Origin: Oribacterium sp.
GTDB lineage: Bacteria; Bacillota_A; Clostridia; Lachnospirales; Lachnospiraceae
Direction: 5' to 3'
Length of the DNA stretch: 47,729 bases
Assembly (NCBI GenBank): GCA_004554245.1
Contig: SFND01000022.1
Coordinates: forward strand, 1-47,729
The position numbers and the translations under genes were made by a program. The notes below the pieces were generated by a model. It was given only the letters and a program-made list of their open reading frames with translations. It ran no database searches and was not told where the DNA came from. Below are positions 7,779-16,028 of this stretch, piece after piece (the first letter of the stretch is position 1; the number at the start of each line of letters is the position of its first letter).

Positions 7779-8510
7779 ATGAAGAAATATAAGAAGCTTA
7801 TCGGCACCTGTCTGATCGCAGTGATGCTTTTCGTAAGCAGCGCATTTACTTCACTGGCAGAGTTCGGACCAACCATCATCGACACCACGGGGCCTGTGAC
7901 GAGCGCTCCGAGCGGTGACGATGCGAAGGCAGAAGCATTGGCGAAAACGCTGACCGCACAGATCACAGACCAGATCATCCTCGTCGTGGACCACAGCCTC
8001 TCCCTCTATAATAAGCAGGCGGACGGCAGCTGGCAGAAGGCGATGGAAACCTACTGCGGCTATGGGCGAAACGGACTGAAGGCCTGGAACGAGCGGCACG
8101 AGGGCGACCAGACGACGCCGGTCGGCTCCTTCCCGATCCTCCATGCGTTCGGCATCTCCCCGAATCCGGGCACGCAGATGAGCTGGCGCGATGTGACGCC
8201 GAACTCCTACTGGTCCGGCGAGCAGGCGACGTATAACACATGGGTCGAGAGCGCGACGCCGATCAGCGGAGAGCATCTCAGCGAGTACACGATCTGCTAT
8301 AAGTATGCGATGGCCGTCGGCTTCAATGTGAACCCGACCGTCTACAAGCGCGGGTCTGCGATCTTCCTGCACTGCAAGAATCCGGCAGACTGGGGCTCGG
8401 CGGGCTGCGTTTCCGTCGAGGAAGCGGATATGATCGCGCTGCTGCAGCAGTGTCATAACGGCTGCTACATGATGATCGTGCCGAACGAGGCGTCGATCGC
8501 GAATTTCTAA
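7779..8510 (+). CDS. Secreted L,D-transpeptidase (YkuD family)
   Basis: 243 residues. A signal peptide is evident (basic KKYKK, hydrophobic LIGTCLIAVMLFVSSAF). The YkuD domain spans about 65-235, with the catalytic pattern His198...Ser-Ala-Gly-Cys210-Val-Ser (HCKNPADWGSAGCVSV), which departs from the common SHGC/RM form. Such enzymes form or exchange 3-3 peptidoglycan cross-links or attach proteins to the wall through a Cys acyl-enzyme. A GGAGG 8 nt before ATG 7779 fixes the start; the in-frame ATG at 7758 overlaps truA. It probably shares the truA promoter. Confidence 0.88.
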   Translation: MKKYKKLIGTCLIAVMLFVSSAFTSLAEFGPTIIDTTGPVTSAPSGDDAKAEALAKTLTAQITDQIILVVDHSLSLYNKQADGSWQKAMETYCGYGRNGLKAWNERHEGDQTTPVGSFPILHAFGISPNPGTQMSWRDVTPNSYWSGEQATYNTWVESATPISGEHLSEYTICYKYAMAVGFNVNPTVYKRGSAIFLHCKNPADWGSAGCVSVEEADMIALLQQCHNGCYMMIVPNEASIANF

Positions 8511-8693
8511 GGAGCTCGGTAGCCTGTTCCGGCGGAAATCGTCCGCCGAATGAAAAAGATGTCGTGAGGCGAACCGTCCAGACAGGAGGATCCGGTCACG
8601 ACGTCATAAGCCGGGCCGGACAGCTCAGGCAGGAGAATTTCGTTTCCGCATAGGAGACGGAGCAGAAACAGACGGAAAAGTGGAGGCAGAAGG

Positions 8694-9557
8694 ATGGAAG
8701 AAGAAAAGACGGTCCGTACGGGCCTGGTATGTGAAGGCGGCGCGATGCGCGGGATGTTCACCGCGGGTGTGCTCGATGTATTTTTGGAGGAGGGGATCCG
8801 CTTCGACGGTATGGTCGGAGTGTCGGCGGGTGCTACCTTCGGCTGCAATTTCAAGTCGCGGCAGATCGGACGCACGATCCGCTACAATAAGCGCTTCGCG
8901 AAGGACCGCCGCTACTGCAGCATTGAGTCCCTGCTGAAGACCGGAAACCTCTACAATGCCGAGTTCTGCTATCATACGCTTCCGGAAACGATCGATCTCT
9001 TCGACTGGGACAGCTTCCTCGCGAATCCGATGAAGTTCTACATGGTCGCGACGGACTGTGATACCGGGCGTCCGGTCTACCATGAGTGTAAGAGCTCGAA
9101 TCCGGAGGAGATGGAGTGGTTCCGTGCGAGTGCCTCCATGCCGCTCGTGTCGAAGCCGGTCGTGATCCGTGGCCAGACGCTCCTCGATGGCGGTATCAGC
9201 AACGCGATCCCGCTCTCCTTCATGGAGCATATCGGCTATGAGCGCAATGTCGTCATCCTCACACAGGACCGGAGCTACCAGAAGAAACCGCAGGCGGGCA
9301 TGCAGGCCTTCCGCAAGCTGCAGAAGCAGTATCCGCTCTGCTATGAGGCGATGAAGAATCGTCACTTCATGTACAACGATCAGCTCGCGGATGTGCACGC
9401 GAAGGAGACCACCGGTCAGGTACTGGTCATCCAGCCGCCAGCGCCTCTCGGCATCCACCGCGTCGAGCACGATCCGGAGGCACTCGAGCGCGTATACCAG
9501 ATCGGACGCAGCGAGGCAGAGAAGCGACTGGAGGAGGTCCGTGCCTTTCTCGGCTGA
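8694..9557 (+). CDS. Patatin-like phospholipase family protein
   Basis: 287 residues, cytosolic (no signal peptide). Patatin hallmarks: an oxyanion loop EGGAMRGMFTAGVLD (14-28), a nucleophile elbow GVSAG with Ser44, and the dyad Asp165 in LDGGISNAIP. This matches bacterial patatins of the RssA/YjjU type, serine acyl hydrolases whose lipid substrates are mostly unknown. The ATG follows GGAGGCAGAAGG. The 183-nt gap after the transpeptidase gene has a short dyad near 8537-8556 but no clear promoter. The unit ends at the large palindromic element starting at 9596, with no conventional terminator. Confidence 0.9.
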   Translation: MEEEKTVRTGLVCEGGAMRGMFTAGVLDVFLEEGIRFDGMVGVSAGATFGCNFKSRQIGRTIRYNKRFAKDRRYCSIESLLKTGNLYNAEFCYHTLPETIDLFDWDSFLANPMKFYMVATDCDTGRPVYHECKSSNPEEMEWFRASASMPLVSKPVVIRGQTLLDGGISNAIPLSFMEHIGYERNVVILTQDRSYQKKPQAGMQAFRKLQKQYPLCYEAMKNRHFMYNDQLADVHAKETTGQVLVIQPPAPLGIHRVEHDPEALERVYQIGRSEAEKRLEEVRAFLG

Positions 9558-9595
9558 GATGTGCACAGTGATAGATCATTGCAGTTCAGCCAAGG

Positions 9596-9816
9596 GGCCG
9601 GAGGGGCGGCAACGGAGGCACAGTACTTCGAGACCGGTTCAATCTAAGCCGGGGACCCTTAGCGGCACTAGGCCCTCTGCAATCACTGAGTTTTCTTTAT
9701 GAAAACTCAGTGATTGCAGAGGGTGCTAAGGAAAATAGTACCAAGTGCCGCTAAGGGTCCCCGGCTTGATTTCACACGGTCTCTACGTATGGCCACCGTT
9801 GCCGTCCCTCCGGGCC
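9596..9816. repeat. Large palindromic element, copy A (about 221 nt)
   Basis: The left half is nearly the reverse complement of the right half: outer GGAGGG-CGGCAACGG pairs with CCGTTGCCGTCCCTCC, a middle stem AAGCCGGGGACCCTTAGCGG pairs with CCGCTAAGGGTCCCCGGCTT, and the apical stem GCAATCACTGAGTTTTC pairs with GAAAACTCAGTGATTGC around TTTAT. The left internal loop holds ACAGTACTTCGAG, opposite CTCTACGTATGG; the right arm carries an unpaired bulge of about 20 nt (around 9725-9741). It follows the patatin gene and precedes the dihydrouridine synthase gene. No protein is encoded. Confidence 0.85.
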
Positions 9817-9879
9817 ACGCCTTGACTTAACTACATCTGAACCATAACTCCGCCTATTGCAAACAAAAGGATTTACTTT

Positions 9880-11034
9880 ATGAACTTCTATTTCGCACCG
9901 ATGGAGGGCGTCACCGGCTATTATTTTCGGACCGCGTACAACGCCGCGTTCCCAGGCCTCGATCGCTTCTATACGCCGTTTCTCTCGGCGAATGATACCT
10001 TCCAGTTTACACACCGTGAGGAGCGCGATGTCGCACCGGAGCATAATCTCGGCATGCGCGTCGTGCCGCAGATCATCACGAATAACGCAGAGATGTTCGT
10101 CTGGGCCATCCGGGAGATGGCGAAGCTCGGTTATACCGAGGTGAATCTCAATGCAGGCTGCCCGAGTGGCACGGTCGTCGCGAAGGGGAAAGGCGCCGGT
10201 CTGCTCCGGGACCCGGATCGCCTCGACGAGTTCCTCGATCAGACCTTCGAGCTTCTGGAGAAAGAAGGTATCTGCTATGATGTCGCGGACGCACCTGAGG
10301 TACCGCTCTTCGTGAAGATGCCTTCGGCAGAGATATTGGACTCGAAATACGCGGAGGCATCCGAGGCATCGCGCGACGAGATGAACGAAGCGGCAGAGAC
10401 ATTGGCCTCGGAAGAGGGAGACGGCGCGATCCGCCCGAAGCCGGTGAAGACCGCAGATGGCCGGACGCATGTCTGCATCTCCGTGAAGACCCGGATCGGC
10501 GGCTGGGAACCGGACGAAGCCGGCGAGCTGATCCGTGTCTACAACCGTTACCCGCTGAAGGATCTCATCGTTCACCCGCGTGTGCAGAAGCAGATCTACC
10601 GCGGAGAGGTGCATCTCGACGTCTTCCGGCAGTTCGTCGAGGCGTCGAAGCATCACCTCGTGTATAACGGAGACATCGTCACCGTCGCAGACTATGAGCG
10701 GATCACCCGGATGTTCCCGGAGATTGACAGTATCATGATCGGCCGCGGACTCCTCACAAATCCGGCGCTGGTGCGTGAGATCCGGGGCGGGGCAGCGGCG
10801 ACGCTCGAGGAGCTGAAGGCCTTCCACGAGCAGCTGCTCGAGAATTACATGACGGAGATGCAGAGTGAACGGAACACCCTGTTTAAGATGAAGGAGTACT
10901 GGAACTGGCTGAGTCAGTCCTTCGAAGGCAGCGATCGCTGCATGAAGGAGATCCGGAAGGCAGATACTATCGTGCGCTACCGTGCGGCGGTACGAAAGCT
11001 GCTCGCGAACTGTCCACTGAAGGGAGAGGTGTAA
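9880..11034 (+). CDS. tRNA-dihydrouridine synthase family protein with an insertion
   Basis: 384 residues. FMN-barrel Dus features: APMEGVTGYYFR at the N-terminus, NLNAGCPSGTVV with the catalytic Cys94, SVKTRIGGW, LIVHPRVQKQIYRG, VYNGDIVT and IMIGRGLLTNPAL. Dus enzymes reduce specific uridines in tRNA to dihydrouridine with NADPH. Unusually, about 60 residues (roughly 141-200, acidic and Ala/Glu-rich) separate two similar strand motifs, VPLFVK and CISVKTR, where the family normally has one. A possible promoter is TTGACT at 9822. The FliB-like gene starts 7 nt after the stop, so the two are probably co-transcribed. Which uridine is modified cannot be told. Confidence 0.9.
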   Translation: MNFYFAPMEGVTGYYFRTAYNAAFPGLDRFYTPFLSANDTFQFTHREERDVAPEHNLGMRVVPQIITNNAEMFVWAIREMAKLGYTEVNLNAGCPSGTVVAKGKGAGLLRDPDRLDEFLDQTFELLEKEGICYDVADAPEVPLFVKMPSAEILDSKYAEASEASRDEMNEAAETLASEEGDGAIRPKPVKTADGRTHVCISVKTRIGGWEPDEAGELIRVYNRYPLKDLIVHPRVQKQIYRGEVHLDVFRQFVEASKHHLVYNGDIVTVADYERITRMFPEIDSIMIGRGLLTNPALVREIRGGAAATLEELKAFHEQLLENYMTEMQSERNTLFKMKEYWNWLSQSFEGSDRCMKEIRKADTIVRYRAAVRKLLANCPLKGEV

Positions 11035-11040
11035 GACATC

Positions 11041-12054
11041 ATGATCATCGAATATCCATCCTACTATGAAAAGTTCCGCTGCATCGGCGGTCGCTGCCCG
11101 GACACCTGCTGTGCCGGCTGGGAGGTCGACGTCGACGAGGCGTCGAGCGCATACTACCGCAGCGTGGAGGGCAGCTTCGGAGATACGCTGCGCGCCCATA
11201 TACGGGAAGAGGACGGCGACTGCTTCTTCCCGCTCACGAAGGAAGGTCGCTGCCCGTTTCTTCGGAAGGACCTTCTCTGTGAGATGTATATACAGCTCGG
11301 GGAGGAGAGTCTCTGTCAGACCTGCACGGAGTACCCGCGCTACTTCATGGACATCGGAAATTATGAGCAGATCGACATGAGCCTGAGCTGCATGGAGCTC
11401 GGTCGCATCTTCTTCACGGAGTGTGCGCGGATCGAGTATATCCGCTCCGAGAATGAGATCCCGGGTGAGGAGATCAGTGAAGAAGAACAGGCGACCCTCA
11501 TCGAGGTGCTCGCACTTCGAAACCGCTGCATCGCACTCCTGCAGGATCACGACGGTGCCTTCCTCGATGCATGGCAGGCCGTACGCGCCCTCGTCGCCGA
11601 AGCGCAGGGCCTCGATCCGAAGGAAGCCGACGCGGAGCGAAGCTATCTGAAGGAGGATTTCCCGGCCCTCGTCGAGTGCATGAAGCATCTCGATTCCCTC
11701 CGTCCGGAGTGGGATGCCCTCGTCGAAGACTACGAGCAGAAGATCGCAGATCCGCACTTCCTCGATGCACTTCCTCTGTTCATGCAGGCGGAAGCCGCGC
11801 AGCTCGACCGCTGGTTCACGAAGCTCGCCGTCTACTTCGTCTACCGCTACTTCATCGACACCTGCATCGACGGCGATATCGAAATCGAGCTCTGCCTCGT
11901 CCACCGTAGCCTCATGATGATCCTCTTCATGCTCTACAGCCGCTGGACCGGACAGCAGCAGCTCGACGTCGCGGACATCATCGACGTCGCGCACCTCTTC
12001 TCGAAGGAGGTCGAGCACGACGAAGGAAATGTGAATCTGCTGAAATCAATCTGA
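11041..12054 (+). CDS. fliB: FliB-like lysine N-methylase (CxxCxxCC-type)
   Basis: 337 residues. The N-terminus has the cysteine-rich pattern of the FliB family: FRCIGGRCPDTCCAGWEVDV, then GRCPFL...CEMY, CQTCTEYPR and a further SLSCMELGR. Founding members methylate lysines of flagellin and use clustered cysteines, thought to bind Fe-S, together with SAM. No flagellar gene lies in the window, so the substrate may be another protein or a flagellin encoded elsewhere. GGGAGAGGTG across the dus stop gives the Shine-Dalgarno. The stop codon is immediately followed by palindromic element B, which starts 1 nt later. Confidence 0.8.
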   Translation: MIIEYPSYYEKFRCIGGRCPDTCCAGWEVDVDEASSAYYRSVEGSFGDTLRAHIREEDGDCFFPLTKEGRCPFLRKDLLCEMYIQLGEESLCQTCTEYPRYFMDIGNYEQIDMSLSCMELGRIFFTECARIEYIRSENEIPGEEISEEEQATLIEVLALRNRCIALLQDHDGAFLDAWQAVRALVAEAQGLDPKEADAERSYLKEDFPALVECMKHLDSLRPEWDALVEDYEQKIADPHFLDALPLFMQAEAAQLDRWFTKLAVYFVYRYFIDTCIDGDIEIELCLVHRSLMMILFMLYSRWTGQQQLDVADIIDVAHLFSKEVEHDEGNVNLLKSI

Positions 12055-12242
12055 TGACCGGAGCCCCGGAGGGGCGACAACGGAGGCACAGTACTCCGAG
12101 ACCGGTTCAATCTAAGCCGGGGACCCTAAGCGGCACTAGGCCCTCTGCAATCGCTGAGTTTTCTTGATGAAAACTCACCCGACTTGATTTCACACGTTCT
12201 CTACGTATGGCCTCCGTTGTCGCCCCTCCGTGGCTCCGGTCA
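12055..12242. repeat. Large palindromic element, copy B (right arm internally deleted)
   Basis: The outer stem is the longest of the family: TGACCGGAGCC-CGGAGGGGCGACAACGGAGGC is matched by GCCTCCGTTGTCGCCCCTCCG-GGCTCCGGTCA. The apical stem GAGTTTTC/GAAAACTC is retained, but the right-arm middle stem and bulge are missing, the sequence jumping from AAAACTCA to CCCGACTTGATTTCACACG. The ACAGTACTCCGAG and CTCTACGTATGG loop motifs are intact. Starts right after the FliB-like stop. Confidence 0.85.
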
Positions 12243-12257
12243 TTCTGCACAATCAAC

Positions 12258-12286
12258 TTGCCCGAATCAACGTTCTACGTTAAAAT
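12258..12286 (+). promoter_or_regulatory. Promoter of the GGDEF-EAL gene
   Basis: TTGCCC (12258-12263), 17 nt, TAAAAT (12281-12286). The transcript would start near 12293 and begin with a hairpin, CGTCTC (12299-12304) paired with GAGACG (12313-12318), ending 10 nt before the TTG start codon at 12329. Confidence 0.6.
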
Positions 12287-12328
12287 GATTAATAGGAGCG
12301 TCTCGCATCCCTGAGACGAAATAGAGCG

Positions 12329-14830
12329 TTGAAAGAATTCTCAAGAAAACATATCCATATCATCCTGTGTACCCTCTCGGCCGGCTTTATCCTCTGTGGC
12401 CTCGTGATGCTCATCCAGGACTTCTACAACTCGACCTATGCGCCGGATACGTCTGCTGCCACCGTGCAGGAGGCTTCTTTTTCGAGTGCGGACGTTCTCT
12501 TTCTGAGCTCCTACAGCCGGAGCTTCATCACCGTGCCGGATCAGGAGAAGGGGATGCTGAAGGTGTTCGACCAGTACCCGGGGATCAACGTGACCGAGGA
12601 GTTCATGGATACCCGAAACTACCCGGCGGAAGGGAATCTGCAGAATGTCTACAACAGTCTGCTCTATAAGTATCGGAATCAGGATGCGTTTGACGCCATC
12701 ATCCTCGCGGATGATGCTGCACTGAAGTTCGGTCTCCGCTATCGCGATACCCTCTTTAAGGGCAGCCCGATGGTCTTTATGTGCATCAATGATTTCGACC
12801 ACGCACGTGGCGCGATGAACTATCATGATGTCACCGGTAAAACGGAGAATTTCGACCTGAAGGGCACGATCGAAGTCGCGGCAAAGCTTCTTCCGAAGGC
12901 GGATACGATCGTCACCATCTATGATGAAACCGACTCCGGACTCGGTGACTTAAAGCAGATGCAGAAGCTCGAAGCCGATTTCCCGGACTATAGCTTCCAG
13001 TATATCAATACCTCGATGCTCTATACCGACGAGCTGACACAGCAGCTCGAAAGCATCGACCAGGATTCCATCGTAATCTTCATGGATGCCTTCGAAAATG
13101 CAGATGGCTCGATTTATGATGTCGAAACGAGTGCAGCGTTCATCACAGAGCACTGTCCGGTGCCGGTTTTCCGTGCCTCGATCGGCGGTCTTGGCTGCGG
13201 CCTCGCCGGCGGACATTACTTCGACTACGAAGCGGCAGGAGAGATCGCTGCGCGTACCGTCATTGACATCCTGAATGGTGCATCGGCGGATGCTATGCCG
13301 GTGGACTATGAGAACGTCAGCCACTATGCCTTCGATTATGATGTCCTGAAGAAGCATGGACTGAGCACCTATGTCCTTCCGAAGGATACCGAATTCATCA
13401 ACGAGCCGCTGAGCTACTTCAGGCAATATAAGGCGATCATCCTGCCGAGTGCCTACATCATGACCGGTCTCTTTATCGGGCTGATCGTTCTCGAAATCTC
13501 AAACGAAGAGAAGCGGCGCAAGACCCGCGAGCTGACCTACTCCAGAAACAAGCTGCAGTATATGTATGAGCATGATACGACGACACAGCTGCCGAACCGG
13601 AGCCATGCCGATGTGCGCATGCAGGAGCTGCTGCAGGAGGGCGGCACCCATACCCTCATGCTCATCGATATCGATAACTTTAAAACCCTGAACGATACCT
13701 TCGGCCACGGCGCCGGCGATTATGTACTGAAGGAGATGGCCCGTCGCCTCCGCCTCGTCGCGGTGAAGTACCAGGGCTTTGTTTCCCGTTACGGAGGTGA
13801 TGAGTTCGCCATCCTGTTTGCGAATGAAATCAACCAGGACAGCGGCGAGATGCTATCGTATCTCCGAAACATCCTGAATGAACCATACATCTATGAAGAG
13901 CAGCATCTGACCGTTACCTCCAGCATCGGTGTAACGACGTCGGCCGGGAAGGAACACCTCATCAATGAGCTTTTCTCCGAGGCAGACAAGGCGCTGACAG
14001 AGGCGAAGAGCCGCGGCAAGCATACGGCGGTATTCTTCGATGCGACGATGCATGAGCGCATCCTCGAGGAGGACAATATCGTCCTGACCCTGCATGATGC
14101 CTGTGATCACGACGGTTTCCGGATCGTCTACCAGCCGCAGATCTCGACGAAAACCGGCAAGGTCATCGGCTACGAGGCCCTCGTACGCCTGAAGAGCGGT
14201 GCATACTATCCGGACCGCTTCATTGCCCCAGCAGAGAAGTACGGCATGATCATCCGGATCGGCCGTATCGTCACCGAAAAGGTCATCCATCAGATGGCCG
14301 TCTGGCGCGCCCAGGGCGTGGAGATTCAGAAGGTGTCCATCAACTACTCGGCGAAGCAGCTGCAGGATGAAGAGTACGTGCAGTACCTGAAGTCCCTGCT
14401 TCAGAAGGAAAACATCTCGCCGGATCTCATCGAGATCGAGGTTACGGAGAGCCTCTATATGGAGTATAAGGAGCAGACGAACACGCTCTTCCGGCAGCTT
14501 CGGGAGCTCGGGATCGGCCTCGCCCTCGACGACTTCGGCACGGGCTATTCGTCGCTGAACTACCTCACCTTCATCCCGGCGGACCGTATCAAGCTGGATA
14601 AGAAGATGACGGACACCTACCTCCAGCAGGGAAAGACCAACATCATCAAGAACATCGTCAACATCGCGCATGACCTCAATATGACACTCTGTATCGAGGG
14701 TGTCGAGAATCGCGCGCAGTATGACCTCGCCACGGCCCTCGGCTGTGACGACGTTCAGGGCTACTTCTTCAGTCGCCCGATGGATGGCAATGCCGTCCCA
14801 TATTATAGAGTGGAGTTTCTGGATTCATGA
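12329..14830 (+). CDS. Membrane-anchored GGDEF-EAL protein with an extracellular ABC-substrate-binding-like domain
   Basis: 833 residues from a TTG start. Order: TM1 (about 9-28), an extracellular domain (about 50-330) resembling the periplasmic-binding ABC_sub_bind family, TM2 (about 370-388), GGDEF domain with intact GGDEF at 489-493, and EAL domain with intact EAL at 616-618 plus DDFGTGYSS and EGVEN motifs. These features predict a diguanylate cyclase/c-di-GMP phosphodiesterase gated by an external ligand. No RxxD inhibitory site is seen before GGDEF. TTG is used because no ATG/GTG lies between the promoter and TM1. The stop overlaps the rsmH-like start by 4 nt (ATGA), a strong sign of translational coupling to an unrelated rRNA enzyme. 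Confidence 0.88.
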   Translation: MKEFSRKHIHIILCTLSAGFILCGLVMLIQDFYNSTYAPDTSAATVQEASFSSADVLFLSSYSRSFITVPDQEKGMLKVFDQYPGINVTEEFMDTRNYPAEGNLQNVYNSLLYKYRNQDAFDAIILADDAALKFGLRYRDTLFKGSPMVFMCINDFDHARGAMNYHDVTGKTENFDLKGTIEVAAKLLPKADTIVTIYDETDSGLGDLKQMQKLEADFPDYSFQYINTSMLYTDELTQQLESIDQDSIVIFMDAFENADGSIYDVETSAAFITEHCPVPVFRASIGGLGCGLAGGHYFDYEAAGEIAARTVIDILNGASADAMPVDYENVSHYAFDYDVLKKHGLSTYVLPKDTEFINEPLSYFRQYKAIILPSAYIMTGLFIGLIVLEISNEEKRRKTRELTYSRNKLQYMYEHDTTTQLPNRSHADVRMQELLQEGGTHTLMLIDIDNFKTLNDTFGHGAGDYVLKEMARRLRLVAVKYQGFVSRYGGDEFAILFANEINQDSGEMLSYLRNILNEPYIYEEQHLTVTSSIGVTTSAGKEHLINELFSEADKALTEAKSRGKHTAVFFDATMHERILEEDNIVLTLHDACDHDGFRIVYQPQISTKTGKVIGYEALVRLKSGAYYPDRFIAPAEKYGMIIRIGRIVTEKVIHQMAVWRAQGVEIQKVSINYSAKQLQDEEYVQYLKSLLQKENISPDLIEIEVTESLYMEYKEQTNTLFRQLRELGIGLALDDFGTGYSSLNYLTFIPADRIKLDKKMTDTYLQQGKTNIIKNIVNIAHDLNMTLCIEGVENRAQYDLATALGCDDVQGYFFSRPMDGNAVPYYRVEFLDS

Positions 14831-16014
14831 CAGAGAAGAGAATCGAACATTTGACCAACGATACACAGGAGGCGGGCAATGCCGACATCCGGCACGACGC
14901 GGAAGCAGGTGCCAGCGCACAGTCAGCGGACAATGCTGACACAATGATGTCTGCCACTACTTCTACGGCAGGCGGAGAGCCAGTGAAGCATCAGCGGCGG
15001 AAGCGCTACAGCGGGAAGTATCCGCGCCGCTTCGACGAAAAGTATAAAGAGCTGAACCCGGAGAAGTACCAGGACGACATCGTGAAGATCATCCAGAAGG
15101 GGAAGACTCCGGCAGGGATGCACATCTCGATCATGGTGAAGGAGATCCTCGATGTGCTGAAGATTCAGCCGGGCGAGATCGGCATGGATGCCACCCTCGG
15201 CTACGGCGGGCACACGGAGAAGATGCTCGAGCAGCTCCATGGACAGGGGCACCTCTACGCGACGGACGTCGATCCGATCGAGTCGGCGAAGACCGAGAAG
15301 CGTCTCCGTGAGAAGGGCTACGGGGAGGATATTCTCACCATCCGTCATCTGAATTTCCGGGACATCGACCAGGTCACGGGGAATGGCGACAAATTCGATT
15401 TCGTCCTCGCGGATCTCGGCGTCTCCTCGATGCAGATCGATAATCCGGAGCGGGGCTTCAGCTATAAGACCGACGGTCCGCTGGACCTGAGACTCAATCC
15501 GGAAGCCGGCGAATCGGCTTCCGAGCGCCTGCGCACGCTGTCCTATGACGACATGGTGAACATGTTCATCGAGAATTCCGATGAGCCGTATGCTGAGCGT
15601 ATCGCGAGGGAGATCGACCGCGGTCTCCATAAGGGGATGAAGTTTGAAACGACGACTGAGCTTCGGGGCACCATCGCGAAGGCCCTCGCCTTCCTTCCGG
15701 AGAAGGAGCAGAAGGACGCCGTGAAGAAGTCCTGCCAGCGTGTCTTTCAGGCACTGCGCATCGACGTAAACAGTGAGTTCGAGGTGCTCTATGACTTCCT
15801 CGAGAAGCTGCCGGATTGTCTGAATCCGGGTGCCCGCGTCGCCATCCTTACCTTCCACAGCGGTGAGGACCGTCTCGTGAAGAAGTTCTTCAAGGAGATG
15901 CAGAAGGCCGGCATCTATCGCGAGGTCTCCCGTGACGTCATCCGCCCGGGAAAGGAAGAGTGCTTCATCAACCCGCGGGCGCACTCGACGAAGCTCCGCT
16001 GGGCGATCAAGTAA
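14827..16014 (+). CDS. rsmH: RsmH-type 16S rRNA (cytosine-N4) methyltransferase with N-terminal extension
   Basis: 395 residues against about 310 for typical RsmH. Residues 1-97 are an extension: about 50 low-complexity acidic/Ala residues, then a basic KHQRRKRYSGKYPRRF stretch. The methyltransferase core starts near MHISIMVKEIL and has the SAM motif ATLGYGGHTEKML, ATDVDP, LADLGVSSMQIDNPERGFSY, and DGPLDLRLNP where canonical RsmH reads DAPLDMRM. RsmH methylates N4 of C1402 in 16S rRNA. The gene lies away from the mraZ-ftsL cluster where rsmH normally sits, so this may be a paralogue with its own target (inference). Overlaps the GGDEF-EAL stop. The unit ends in palindromic element C. Confidence 0.85.
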   Translation: MTEKRIEHLTNDTQEAGNADIRHDAEAGASAQSADNADTMMSATTSTAGGEPVKHQRRKRYSGKYPRRFDEKYKELNPEKYQDDIVKIIQKGKTPAGMHISIMVKEILDVLKIQPGEIGMDATLGYGGHTEKMLEQLHGQGHLYATDVDPIESAKTEKRLREKGYGEDILTIRHLNFRDIDQVTGNGDKFDFVLADLGVSSMQIDNPERGFSYKTDGPLDLRLNPEAGESASERLRTLSYDDMVNMFIENSDEPYAERIAREIDRGLHKGMKFETTTELRGTIAKALAFLPEKEQKDAVKKSCQRVFQALRIDVNSEFEVLYDFLEKLPDCLNPGARVAILTFHSGEDRLVKKFFKEMQKAGIYREVSRDVIRPGKEECFINPRAHSTKLRWAIK

Positions 16015-16028
16015 AGATCATATAAATC

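Noticed and set aside
9772..12018. 748-codon open frame on the minus strand across dus and fliB
   Set aside because: It is the antisense of two clearly conserved genes and its translation is Leu/Arg/His-rich without any domain; a product of GC-rich codon bias.
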